In this document: one piece after another, positions 10,083 through 21,800 of the stretch | Position numbering within the stretch: position 1 is the first letter of the stretch | Layout: every line of letters begins with the position of its first letter | Assembly: GCF_028476545.1 (NCBI RefSeq) | Contig: NW_026731577.1 | Location: 427,501 to 491,500 of the forward strand | Direction of reading: 5' to 3' | Length of the DNA: 64,000 bases | Origin: Physella acuta | Lineage: Eukaryota; Mollusca; Gastropoda; Physidae | Notes under the pieces: generated by a model | What the model saw: only the letters and a program-made list of their open reading frames with translations | The model's database searches: none | What the model was told of the DNA's origin: nothing | Position numbers and translations under genes: made by a program

Positions 10083-10330
10083 TGGCCTAGTGGTAGAGCG
10101 CTAGACTGCTAACACGAAAGTCTCGAGTTCGAATCTGTGTTCAAGTTAGTCGTCCCTGAGTTCACCCAGCTAACGGGTGCCTAGTTCACGTTAGGGAAAG
10201 TAAAGGCGGCTGGGCATAGTGCTGACTACACTATCCCTTCATATGCCAAGGTCTCTGAAACAGAAGAACTCTACTTCATCTGCCTCATCTTAAGCACGAA
10301 CGGGGAAAAAAGATGATGAGTATTACTAAG
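10083..10330 (+). mobile_element. tRNA-derived SINE (family A), well preserved
   Basis: The A box is TGGCCTAGTGGTAGAGCGC and the B box is GAGTTCGAATC, with standard spacing for a tRNA-like Pol III promoter. The body contains GGCGGCTGGGCATAGTGCTG and ends near TCTACTTCATCTGCCTCATC. It lies just beyond the candidate poly(A) signal of the surface-protein gene. Confidence 0.8.
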
Positions 10331-10442
10331 TAACAAGCACCCTGTTTTTATTATGCACATTTTATTTACATTAATGATTGAATGTTGACGTCAACTTTGA
10401 TTGGGATTGTTGTTTTGCAAGTTGATTGTATCTTAAAGTCAG

Positions 10443-10940
10443 TGCCGGATTTGCGTATAACCTAAACAAACTATAGCTTAAGGCCCCCACTTTATTGGAA
10501 GCCCCCACCCCCACATATTGTTGTAAATGTACGATAGACATATCGATTGTATAGAGGACAAATTCATTATGTTAAAAAAAAATCTCGAGAAAAACGTGTT
10601 TATAAATCTCAATCGTATATATAAATAGTGCAAATTATTATTTTAAAATGTCAAAAAGAATATAAGCACTTTAATATTTTATGTTTAACATAAGTGCTCT
10701 GGCGATTTCTATTATTGCCTATATAAGTATAACTGTACATTGATTTCCCAAAAAAGTGGACATGCCAAATGTATCTTCTATACAGTCGATGTAGACTTAA
10801 ATATACAGCTCCATTATTTGTTACCATGAAAACTGTAGAACATAGGTGAACTTCGGTAACATATAAATAAAACATAGGCTTAAGGTGGGGGCCACATACC
10901 TCAAACATCTTAGGGCCTAATCACGTCTAAATCCTGTCCT
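10443..10940. mobile_element. Possible hAT-like non-autonomous element
   Basis: The left end CAGTGCCGGATTT and a degenerate inverted right end (AAATCCTGTCCT) flank 500 bp. Inner sequences AGCTTAAGGCCCCCAC and TAAGGTGGGGGCC are also inverted. CAGTGCCGGATTT resembles termini I know from hAT elements. The ends have diverged, so this is tentative. Confidence 0.4.
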
Positions 10941-11921
10941 TTTTATAGTGACTCCTATGGGTTTGTCCGGCTTGTTCAATATTACAGAAAAAAACGAATT
11001 TGAAAAATAAAACAGCATGCTCTATATGTTAAGGCGGTTGAAATATTGTTAATTATTTTTTAACGACCGTGTTTATGAAACAATTTTTTATTTTTTTATT
11101 TTATAAAATAAAATGTTTTAGTAGACGATCGTATTTTTTATTAGAACAACCAATTTATTTAAGTGTTTAATATTTCTTGTAAAATTGCTTTTCCGTAGAA
11201 AAAAAACGTGAAAACTTAATTATGTATACATCTACATTATTATAAGAAAAAAAGGTGAAACCACTTTAATAGTTATAGGTTTGTTATATTGTTTTAATTT
11301 TATTTTATTAGCCTCACCTAATTATGAATATATAGTCAGTTTAAACTGCAATAGAAATTATCGTTTAATTAAAAAAATTCAGTCTTGTTTTGAATAAAAA
11401 TGTTGCCATGGAAGCATTTCATAAAATTTCATTCCTACATTATTCCCTACCAATGTACCATTTCCATCTACACTAACACTAAATTGTTTAATAGTTCGAA
11501 TTGAAACACAAAAAAGTTCTGAAATAGTAATAAATTATCTGCGTTTTTATTGTCTAAAACATTTAACCGATGAAGTATTGGAGCAAGGCAGATAACTTCG
11601 CTAATCTTATTTAGTTTGTATATTTTAGATGAGTAGTTTCCCTCTAGTGTGATCTCGCTAACAGTCAATGTATACAAATCCGGTTAAAATATTCACTTAA
11701 TTTGAACATTGTTATTACTGTTTTAATAAAATGCCTATATAATTAAATAATGTTGGTATGTGTTTTATTTTTTAACGAACTTTTAAATTTACTTTTAAAG
11801 CTAGCAATGACGAGAAAAATTGAACGAGAAGGTACACACATACACATCTGATTAACAGTTGTATGGGTAACGTCCTGCCCCTTAGGTCCTTCAGCTGTGT
11901 GGAGGTCTGATACATGGCAAC
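10941..11921. other. AT-rich intergenic sequence, nothing recognised
   Basis: Long A and T runs and no open frame with domain-like composition on either strand. Confidence 0.6.
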
Positions 11922-12128
11922 CAGTGGCGTAGGCAGGGGGGGTAGGGGGGTATAACCCCCCACCCCATAGACCCCTCGGTATATATATATAAAGTATGAG
12001 GGGGGGTGCAAATCGAAACTTTGAGGAGGGGGGGTGCAAATCGAAACTTTGAGGGGGGTGCAAATCGAAAGTTTGTCCCCGGGTAAAAATTGGACCCCCC
12101 CCCCCCCACGATCCTGGCTACGCCACTG
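11922..12128. mobile_element. hAT-type MITE with 8-bp TSD ATGGCAAC
   Basis: The left end CAGTGGCGTAGGCAGG and right end CCTGGCTACGCCACTG are inverted repeats. ATGGCAAC is present exactly at 11914-11921 and 12129-12136. The inside holds tandem units containing TGCAAATCGAAACTTTGAGG with long G runs. Ends beginning CAGNGGCGTAGC with 8-bp duplications are characteristic of the hAT superfamily. No transposase is encoded. Confidence 0.85.
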
Positions 12129-12192
12129 ATGGCAACACCTGGCTCTACTTAACTCACAGGCTTTGTGCTTGGGATTCCAATGCGCAATCATC

Positions 12193-12560
12193 TATTAGAC
12201 TATGGTGTCGTATTACGAACAGAAGATTAAGCTTATCACACGACGGATTGAATTTTTTTTTCTTTTTTCAAATCGTCTAAAAGTCTGTTTGACTATGCTG
12301 TCATATTATAAACAGAAGATTTAGCCAATCACACGTAAGATAAAAGTTGTTTAAAAAAATTTAAAAGACATTCTCCCAGTCTATAAGTGGTTTTAAAATT
12401 ACGTAACGAACAGCTAAGACTTCATAAAGATCACAAGCTCAAAATTATTCAGAGGTGTAGCTAGGGATGGGCAAGTGGAGCGGCCGACCATAAGGGGGCG
12501 CTAAAATAGGTAGAAAAATAAATAACAAGCTTTTCCTGAGCTGATGTACTACGCCCCTAA
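12193..12560. repeat. Diverged short duplication and a small CAGAGG-ended element
   Basis: Two related blocks (12193-12248 and 12287-12345) share TATTA-GAACAGAAGATT and ATCACACG motifs. At about 12449-12560 a stretch begins CAGAGGTGTAGCTAGGG and ends TACTACGCCCCT, so it is probably a short relative of the neighbouring MITEs. Confidence 0.4.
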
Positions 12561-12621
12561 AAGAAAACAGACTTCTATTGAGTTTAAGGACACTTCAGTA
12601 AAAGCTATGGAGTAGCATGTA

Positions 12622-12933
12622 CAGGGGCGTAGCGAGGGGGGGCGGGGGGTGCGGACCGCACCGGGTGACACCATTTAGGGGGGTGACACCAAGGAAAAAA
12701 TTGCAAAATATATAGAGAAAAACTTGAGGGGGGGGGTGGTGCAAATCGAACGTTTGAGGGGGAGTGCAAATCGAAAACTTGAGGGGGGAGGTGCAAATCG
12801 AAAGTTTGAGGGGGGTGCAAATCAAAAATTTGAAAGTTTGTCCCCGGGAAGGGTCGCTACGCCTCTGGGGGGGGGGGGGGGGTGACACCATTAAGTGCCG
12901 CACCTGGTGACACCCGACCTCGCTACGCCATTG
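12622..12933. mobile_element. hAT-type MITE with 8-bp TSD AGCATGTA
   Basis: The inverted ends are CAGGGGCGTAGCGAGG and CCTCGCTACGCCATTG. AGCATGTA flanks it exactly at 12614-12621 and 12934-12941. The subterminal GGTGACACC blocks and internal TGCAAATCGAAA-G-run tandem units are shared with the copy at 25,896. Confidence 0.85.
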
Positions 12934-14334
12934 AGCATGTATATTGCGGTCGTAATCTTTCTAAATGAGAGGGGTGGGGGCGTTTTATCGCCAAAGTGGA
13001 TAAATATAAATGGAGGAGAGGTCCAAAACTAATAGTTCTCAACGGCGCAAAAATGGGTCGTTACGCATCTAATTGTTGAAAGTATTAATTTAGTAAAATA
13101 ACAAGCAAGGAAGGATTTGTGGATGAAAGAATTATAATGAATAAATATAAAAGCTAATTTAGATGTTATTTCGGTTCGCAGAATAAAATGAAAAAATACG
13201 AAAGCTAAATATTTTTTAAAAGAAAAACAACACAAACCTTCAATTTTTGTCATTTATTTAAAGAGATAAATACAATCAATAACAAGTTTAAACAGTTTGT
13301 AATACTAGTAATAGCCGGTAAATGTAATAATTTAATTAAAATAAAGAACGGTGTCGTGGTAAAATTTGTATGTACAATATGAAAAGATATTTATATAATT
13401 AATTACACAGGAATGACTAGACTTTAATTAATTCTAACACATCTAATTGAACTTAAATTAATTTAAACTAATTTCAGTTCTAAAATATCACTTGTACTGA
13501 TTATCATAACTTCTTATTTTAGTACTTCAAAAGTAAGCAGTTAATTGTGCAAATCAATTCTTTACTGTAAGCGCTTACTGAAAACCTTATCCTCTCTTGG
13601 GAGCATTGCGGGAAACTGAATTTATTTGGTTTATATTTGGAATGATTTAAATGACATAAAACAAGTGGTATGCTTTATTAATCTTTTTTTAGCTTAGAAT
13701 AATGCGAGATCTCTTTAAATGCAAAATAAAAAAATTTAAATGTTTAATATTTATTTACTCTTTTTAAAAATACAATTAAATCGAACAAGCAGACAAACTA
13801 CTGCTTGTGCTTTTGAAAGTGTCAAATGCTTGCTAGTATAATACTAAATCAATGGGTTGAGTATTTAAAAGTATGACATCTAAGTTGGAGACAGAATATT
13901 TTTTAGTTTTGGTGATTGTGCAAGTTATACATTTATTTTCATTTTAAGTGTAAAGTTAATGAAAACTAAAACTTCTATACTAAGTTAATTTTAATGGGAT
14001 TATCATACAAAGCAACTGATTATTTTGGTGTTTGTTTAAAAAATTCTAAATCTTCTAAAGATTGTATTAATTAAATTGTTACTGGGCTACGGTGCAAGTT
14101 ATGTTTTACAATAAATTATAGCTACCTAACTAATATATCATTTTAATTTAGCAATAAAGCTATTTCATGTTTATTTTTAATGAATTACTTCTGTTCATAT
14201 TTCAAGTTTTTAATATAATTCAAAAAATATTTTCTGCTTAATGTGTAAAATAGAGTAAATATTTGAAAACTCTTTAAAGGGAAATAACTAAGATTTGAAT
14301 AAAATTGATAAAAACATTTTTATTTATATGACTG

Positions 14335-14560
14335 GTGGGTCGGATTACGAACCTCACGTTTGTAACCTGACATGAGTCTGTAAGACGTCCCCTGAGTCCA
14401 CCCAGCTCTGATGGGTACCTGACTCACATTAGGTAAAGTTAATGCGGCTGGACATAGTGCTGACCATACTGTCCCTTCATATCCCATGGTAAAAAAAAAA
14501 AAAGTTGACTTCTACTTCTTCAGCCCTATTGATCGTCACGACGTAAAGAGGATCTTTTTA
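14335..14560 (+). mobile_element. SINE family A, headless copy (duplicated at 19,860)
   Basis: CACCCAGCTCTGATGGGTAC and GCGGCTGGACATAGTGCTG identify the family. The tRNA-like head is degraded. The same insertion is found at about 19,860-20,084 in the second duplication copy. Confidence 0.65.
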
Positions 14561-16079
14561 AAAAAAATATTTAGCCCAAAATAAATAATTTAAAGAAACA
14601 ATGTGTCTAAAGTGTCGTAATATATGTAACAAAATAGCCAGCTGGTGCTATAAAATTGTCTTTTTCTCTGTAGTTTAACAGATTCAAAATATAATTTTTA
14701 GATCGATATTTTCGAATTGTGCAACAGAAAATGTCTTACACAAATTAGTTTACTACCAAAACAAGCCTTCCAAAAAATTATTTTAAATTTGTAATACTTT
14801 CTAAAAAAAAATTAAAACATTTAAACACAGAAATAAGCATCGTACTAACTTAATTAACAATACGAACAGCTGTTAAGATCAAACTAAAATCAACAACTAC
14901 AAAATCTTTCTGTTAGTAGCTAACTAAAAGCAATTTTCTTTATAAATCGGAGCAGGCTCCTTCCCACGAACTTGTTAGGGTAGGTTACTTCCCTTAAACA
15001 ATAACGTGAATGTACAGCTAATCTAAAATAGTATAATTTGTAAATTTTAGAAATGCTGCAAAACATATTGTATTACATGTATACAATATTCATTTTAAGT
15101 TTAAAAAAAAAAGTTGAAAGGTGTAAAACGACCAGAAATAGGCCGGTGTAGTAGGTGGAAGACGAGTCACATAGTTTAAAAATGCATACGCACTAAAAGG
15201 TATGCACAAAGGGAAATAATCAACAGTTTGTCGTGCAACTGATTTAACAAGTTTATACATAATAATATTTACAATTAAAAAACATTAAAGTTGAATGTGT
15301 ACTCAATACGTAAAATCTGACTAATATCACTCACACATTTACCTTTTTTTAATATCTACGTTGTGGTTTGTTAATAATTCCTCTTAAATTAAAGTGTAAA
15401 ATTTCTAATCCAATTTTCAATTCCCATAGATTCTATGAAATATATTTCCGTATTACAATTTCACTGGTACTAATCTGATTTTAATTAAAAACATTATTTT
15501 TATAAACCTGCTTTTATAAACTTTATATCTTAACTGGCATTGGGATTTTTATGTTTTAATGTTGCCAACAAAATTGCATCGTATATTAAATCTAAAATTT
15601 CGCTTACATTGCCGAAAGCTTTTAAAAGTTGACCTATAATTAGTGTTAAAGAAAATTACTTTTTTAGGAAAAGTAATGAAAACGTAATTATTCTACACCA
15701 GATGCAATGAAAATGTGATTACCTTATATAATAAGTAATGAAAATGTAGTTACTTTATATTGGAGCTTATTTTACTGGCCTTCTTTTTTTTATCATTATA
15801 AAAAAATATAAACTTAAATTTGCGTCCAGTTTTATGTAAAACATATAACTAGTGTAATTTCTTTTCTGTACATTAACGCATATAAATAAAAATTGTGATA
15901 TTTAGCACTAAAGAAATAACTTTCTTCGTTAATACAAGCAGTCAAGCAATTACCTTTTTTAAAGAAAAGTTAATATTCATTTAATAGATTAAACTCTCTT
16001 TAAAGTAAACATCAACGTAAATGTGTCTAGTTTTTATAACGTAAACTAGTCATTTGTATCACTTCAATTAGAAATGTGA

Positions 16080-16370
16080 AAGATAGGGCATGTACACAAT
16101 TTAAATGGATGTAAATGTAGGCAATAAACATTTCAAATGCATAAAAATTGAAATTCAAAATGCATGTAAATTGACACTTTAAATGCAGATAAACTGACAT
16201 TTTAAATGCATATAAATTGACATTTTAAATTCTTATAAATTGACATTTTAAATGCATATAAATTGGCATTTCGATTGCATGTAAAATTGACATTTTAAAT
16301 GCAGATTAAAATTGACATTTTTAACGCACGCAAATCGACATAAAAAATGTATGTAAATTGACTTTATAAA
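16080..16370. repeat. Minisatellite of about 25 bp (duplicated at 21,604)
   Basis: Around eleven imperfect units contain TAAATTGACATTTTAAATGC. Confidence 0.8.
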
Positions 16371-16960
16371 TGTATGTTTTGAGAAACGGTGCATCAATAA
16401 AGTGGTTTAACTGTGATAAAGGTACCGTAATCTTAACTGTGGCAGGTGAAGTAGAGTCTGACCTCAACTGATATCTACCTTTATTGATGGAAACAGTGTA
16501 CTTTAACGTGATATTATATAGGCGTCGTGCTTAATTTGTACAAATAAAAACATGTTTTGTGCAATATGAAAATTACTAAACAGAATTTGAAATAAAGAGT
16601 TATTATAATTATCAATGATGATCTATTTTAAAGAAGGTTTTAACATTTGAAATCAAAATTTTCAATTTTGTTTTTAGAATATTTTTAGAAATTAAGCTTT
16701 TTTTTCCATATCATATTCTTCTTTAATAGCTCTAGAAAAATACTAAGCCGATAATTTAAGTTAGATAAATGCTGTTGAACGTGCTAAATACGCGACTTAT
16801 AGGTTAAAATATATAATTGTATTTATTAAAGATGTAATGGTGAATCTAAGTTACATCCGTCTACTTTAGTGGCCTTCACGTAAACAAAAGGGACATAACC
16901 CTGTTACCCAATTATTTCTATGACTGAAGGAAAAAAAATGATAAATTTACATAAATCCAA

Positions 16961-17311
16961 CAGAGGCGTAGCAAGGGGAGGGTGGGTGGGGCGACTGCCC
17001 TGGATGCCGGCCCTCACGGGGCGCCAAACAAGTTTTTAAAAAAAAAAAGAAATTAAAAGTTTATTAAGAGTTGCATTTCTGAATTATACACAATTTAAAA
17101 TCAGGAAATACATTACCAATTGACTTTCCAGACTAATTTAACTAGTTTAATAAAAAACTACTACGAACTGTGACTAGTAATAAGCGCTCTTCTCCTTTCT
17201 TAAATGGGGAGGGGGCGCGTTTTTATCAAATATAAATAACCATATAAATTGACGGGGCCACAAAATCGAAAGTTCACCCCGGGCGCAAAGCAATGGGTCG
17301 CTACGCCTCCA
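16961..17311. mobile_element. hAT-type MITE (duplicated at 22,485)
   Basis: The left end is CAGAGGCGTAGCAAGG and the right end GGTCGCTACGCCTC. The flanks AAATCCAA and AAATCAA look like a decayed target duplication. The interior has GGGGCGCCAAA and CCCCGGGCGC blocks shared with the copies at 31,673 and 43,002. Confidence 0.7.
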
Positions 17312-17796
17312 AAATCAATGAATTTAATCTGTTTAAAAAAAAAAAAACTATGTTTAAAGTCACAACCTTAAAAGGTTCAAGTTATACAAAATTAAAATTA
17401 TAGCATAGCTCATAAGAGCGTTTTGAGCAGAAAGGTTTAACAATGCCTCACTAATAAGTTTTAAATAGTTAGTAAGAAATAAGTATATCAAGATCAATAA
17501 CATCGACTACCTATTTCAACGGACTTTTCAATTTGAAAAATCTTACAAATAAGTTTCAAATAATTAGCTTGAAATAAATATATCAAAATTAATAACACCT
17601 ACTACCAATTTTAGTGGATTTTTAAACTTAAAATGTCTTACAAAACATTAGAAATTTTTATAAATATATATATATGTACAAAAGTTTATAAATATATACA
17701 AATGTTTACAAATTTATAGACACATTTTAAGTGAAAAAACTAAACATTAAAAATAAAAGAAACCATCGTATGTTCTACAGGTGTGTGGTTATAATA

Positions 17797-18863
17797 TTAG
17801 TTGTGGTAGAGGTCAGTGGTAAATAAATTTAGCAATGTGGGGTGGGTGGTAAATAAAATCAGCAATGAGGGGTGGGTGGTAAATGAATATAGCAATGAGG
17901 GATGAGTGGTAAATAAATGTAGCAATGTCGGATGAATGGTAAATAAAATAAGCAATGAGGGGTGGGTGGTAAATAAATTTAGCAATGAGGGGTGGGTGGT
18001 AAATAAATTTAGCAATGAGGGGTGAATGGTAAATAAATTTAGCAATGAGGGGTGGTGGTTAATAAATTTAGCTATGAGGGGTGGGTGGTAAATAAATTTA
18101 GCAATGAGGGGTGGGTGGTAAATAAATTTAGCAATGAGGGGTGGTGGTTAATAAATTTAGCTATGAGGGGTGGGTGGTAAATAAATTTAGCAATGAGGGG
18201 TGGGTGGTAAATAAATTTAGCAATGAGGGGTGAATGGTAAATCAATTTAGCAATGAGGGGTGGTGGTTAATAAATTTAGCTATGAGGGTGGGTGGTAAAT
18301 AAATTTAGCAATGAGGGGTGGGTGGTAAATAAATTTAGCAATGAGGGGTGAATGGTAAATAAATTTAGCAATGAGGGGTGGTGGTTAATAAATTTAGCTA
18401 TGAGGGGTGGGTGGTAAATAAAATCAGCAATGAGGGGTGGGTGGTAAATAAATTTAGCAATGAGGGGTGGATGGCAAATGAATTTAGCGATGAGGGGTGG
18501 TGGTAAATAAATTTAGCAATGAGGGGTGGGTGGTAAATGAATTTAGCTATGAGGGGTGGGTGGTAAATAAATTTAGCAATGACGGATGAACGGTAAATAA
18601 AATCAGCAATGAGGGGTGGGTGGTAAATGAATTTAGCAATGAGGGGTGGGTGGTAAATAAAATCAGCAATGAGGTGTGGGTGGTAAATAAATTTAGCAAT
18701 GAGGGGTGGATGGTAAATAAATTTAGCAATGAGGGGTGAGTGGTAAAAATGTTTAGCAATGAGGGGTGGGTGGTAAATAAATTTAGCAATGAGGGGTGGG
18801 TGGTAAATAAATTTAGCAATGAGGGGTGGTGGTTAATAAATTTAGCTATGAGGGGTGGGTGGT
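17797..18863. repeat. 30-bp minisatellite, copy 1
   Basis: Around 35 units contain GGTAAATAAATTTAGCAATG and GAGGGGTGG, period 30 bp with occasional 29-bp units. The minus strand shows long open frames of 10-residue units (LLNLFTTHPS) purely because of the period; I do not regard them as genes. Confidence 0.95.
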
Positions 18864-18870
18864 AAATAAA

Positions 18871-21800
18871 GAACGGTGTCGTGGTAAAATTTGTATGTAC
18901 AATATGAAAAGATATTTATATAATTAATTACACAGGAATGACTAGACTTTAATTAATTCTAACACATCTAATTGAACTTAAATTAATTTAAACTAATTTC
19001 AGTTCTAAAATATCACTTGTACTGATTATCATAACTTCTTATTTTAGTACTTCAAAAGTAAGCAGTTAATTGTGCAAATCAATTCTTTACTGTAAGCGCT
19101 TACTGAAAACCTTATCCTCTCTTGGGAGCATTGCGGGAAACTGAATTTATTTGGTTTATATTTGGAATGATTTAAATGACATAAAACAAGTGGTATGCTT
19201 TATTAATCTTTTTTTAGCTTAGAATAATGCGAGATCTCTTTAAATGCAAAATAAAAAAATTTAAATGTTTAATATTTATTTACTCTTTTTAAAAATACAA
19301 TTAAATCGAACAAGCAGACAAACTACTGCTTGTGCTTTTGAAAGTGTCAAATGCTTGCTAGTATAATACTAAATCAATGGGTTGAGTATTTAAAAGTATG
19401 ACATCTAAGTTGGAGACAGAATATTTTTTAGTTTTGGTGATTGTGCAAGTTATACATTTATTTTCATTTTAAGTGTAAAGTTAATGAAAACTAAAACTTC
19501 TATACTAAGTTAATTTTAATGGGATTATCATACAAAGCAACTGATTATTTTGGTGTTTGTTTAAAAAATTCTAAATCTTCTAAAGATTGTATTAATTAAA
19601 TTGTTACTGGGCTACGGTGCAAGTTATGTTTTACAATAAATTATAGCTACCTAACTAATATATCATTTTAATTTAGCAATAAAGCTATTTCATGTTTATT
19701 TTTAATGAATTACTTCTGTTCATATTTCAAGTTTTTAATATAATTCAAAAAATATTTTCTGCTTAATGTGTAAAATAGAGTAAATATTTGAAAACTCTTT
19801 AAAGGGAAATAACTAAGATTTGAATAAAATTGATAAAAACATTTTTATTTATATGACTGGTGGGTCGGATTACGAACCTCACGTTTGTAACCTGACATGA
19901 GTCTGTAAGACGTCCCCTGAGTCCACCCAGCTCTGATGGGTACCTGACTCACATTAGGTAAAGTTAATGCGGCTGGACATAGTGCTGACCATACTGTCCC
20001 TTCATATCCCATGGTAAAAAAAAAAAAGTTGACTTCTACTTCTTCAGCCCTATTGATCGTCACGACGTAAAGAGGATCTTTTTAAAAAAAATATTTAGCC
20101 CAAAATAAATAATTTAAAGAAACAATGTGTCTAAAGTGTCGTAATATATGTAACAAAATAGCCAGCTGGTGCTATAAAATTGTCTTTTTCTCTGTAGTTT
20201 AACAGATTCAAAATATAATTTTTAGATCGATATTTTCGAATTGTGCAACAGAAAATGTCTTACACAAATTAGTTTACTACCAAAACAAGCCTTCCAAAAA
20301 ATTATTTTAAATTTGTAATACTTTCTAAAAAAAAATTAAAACATTTAAACACAGAAATAAGCATCGTACTAACTTAATTAACAATACGAACAGCTGTTAA
20401 GATCAAACTAAAATCAACAACTACAAAATCTTTCTGTTAGTAGCTAACTAAAAGCAATTTTCTTTATAAATCGGAGCAGGCTCCTTCCCACGAACTTGTT
20501 AGGGTAGGTTACTTCCCTTAAACAATAACGTGAATGTACAGCTAATCTAAAATAGTATAATTTGTAAATTTTAGAAATGCTGCAAAACATATTGTATTAC
20601 ATGTATACAATATTCATTTTAAGTTTAAAAAAAAAAGTTGAAAGGTGTAAAACGACCAGAAATAGGCCGGTGTAGTAGGTGGAAGACGAGTCACATAGTT
20701 TAAAAATGCATACGCACTAAAAGGTATGCACAAAGGGAAATAATCAACAGTTTGTCGTGCAACTGATTTAACAAGTTTATACATAATAATATTTACAATT
20801 AAAAAACATTAAAGTTGAATGTGTACTCAATACGTAAAATCTGACTAATATCACTCACACATTTACCTTTTTTTAATATCTACGTTGTGGTTTGTTAATA
20901 ATTCCTCTTAAATTAAAGTGTAAAATTTCTAATCCAATTTTCAATTCCCATAGATTCTATGAAATATATTTCCGTATTACAATTTCACTGGTACTAATCT
21001 GATTTTAATTAAAAACATTATTTTTATAAACCTGCTTTTATAAACTTTATATCTTAACTGGCATTGGGATTTTTATGTTTTAATGTTGCCAACAAAATTG
21101 CATCGTATATTAAATCTAAAATTTCGCTTACATTGCCGAAAGCTTTTAAAAGTTGACCTATAATTAGTGTTAAAGAAAATTACTTTTTTAGGAAAAGTAA
21201 TGAAAACGTAATTATTCTACACCAGATGCAATGAAAATGTGATTACCTTATATAATAAGTAATGAAAATGTAGTTACTTTATATTGGAGCTTATTTTACT
21301 GGCCTTCTTTTTTTTATCATTATAAAAAAATATAAACTTAAATTTGCGTCCAGTTTTATGTAAAACATATAACTAGTGTAATTTCTTTTCTGTACATTAA
21401 CGCATATAAATAAAAATTGTGATATTTAGCACTAAAGAAATAACTTTCTTCGTTAATACAAGCAGTCAAGCAATTACCTTTTTTAAAGAAAAGTTAATAT
21501 TCATTTAATAGATTAAACTCTCTTTAAAGTAAACATCAACGTAAATGTGTCTAGTTTTTATAACGTAAACTAGTCATTTGTATCACTTCAATTAGAAATG
21601 TGAAAGATAGGGCATGTACACAATTTAAATGGATGTAAATGTAGGCAATAAACATTTCAAATGCATAAAAATTGAAATTCAAAATGCATGTAAATTGACA
21701 CTTTAAATGCAGATAAACTGACATTTTAAATGCATATAAATTGACATTTTAAATTCTTATAAATTGACATTTTAAATGCATATAAATTGGCATTTCGATT

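Larger units (their letters stand above)
13346..18870. repeat. Tandem duplication, copy 1 (5.5 kb)
   Basis: The segment starting GAACGGTGTCGTGG recurs at 18871, 5525 bp later. By eye the copies differ only in the length of two poly-A runs (near 14,490 and 17,040) until the second copy's terminal minisatellite. Contents: AT-rich sequence, a SINE 3' part (about 14,335-14,560), a 25-bp minisatellite (16,080-16,370), a hAT MITE (16,961-17,311) and the 30-bp minisatellite at its end. No gene was found. Confidence 0.9.
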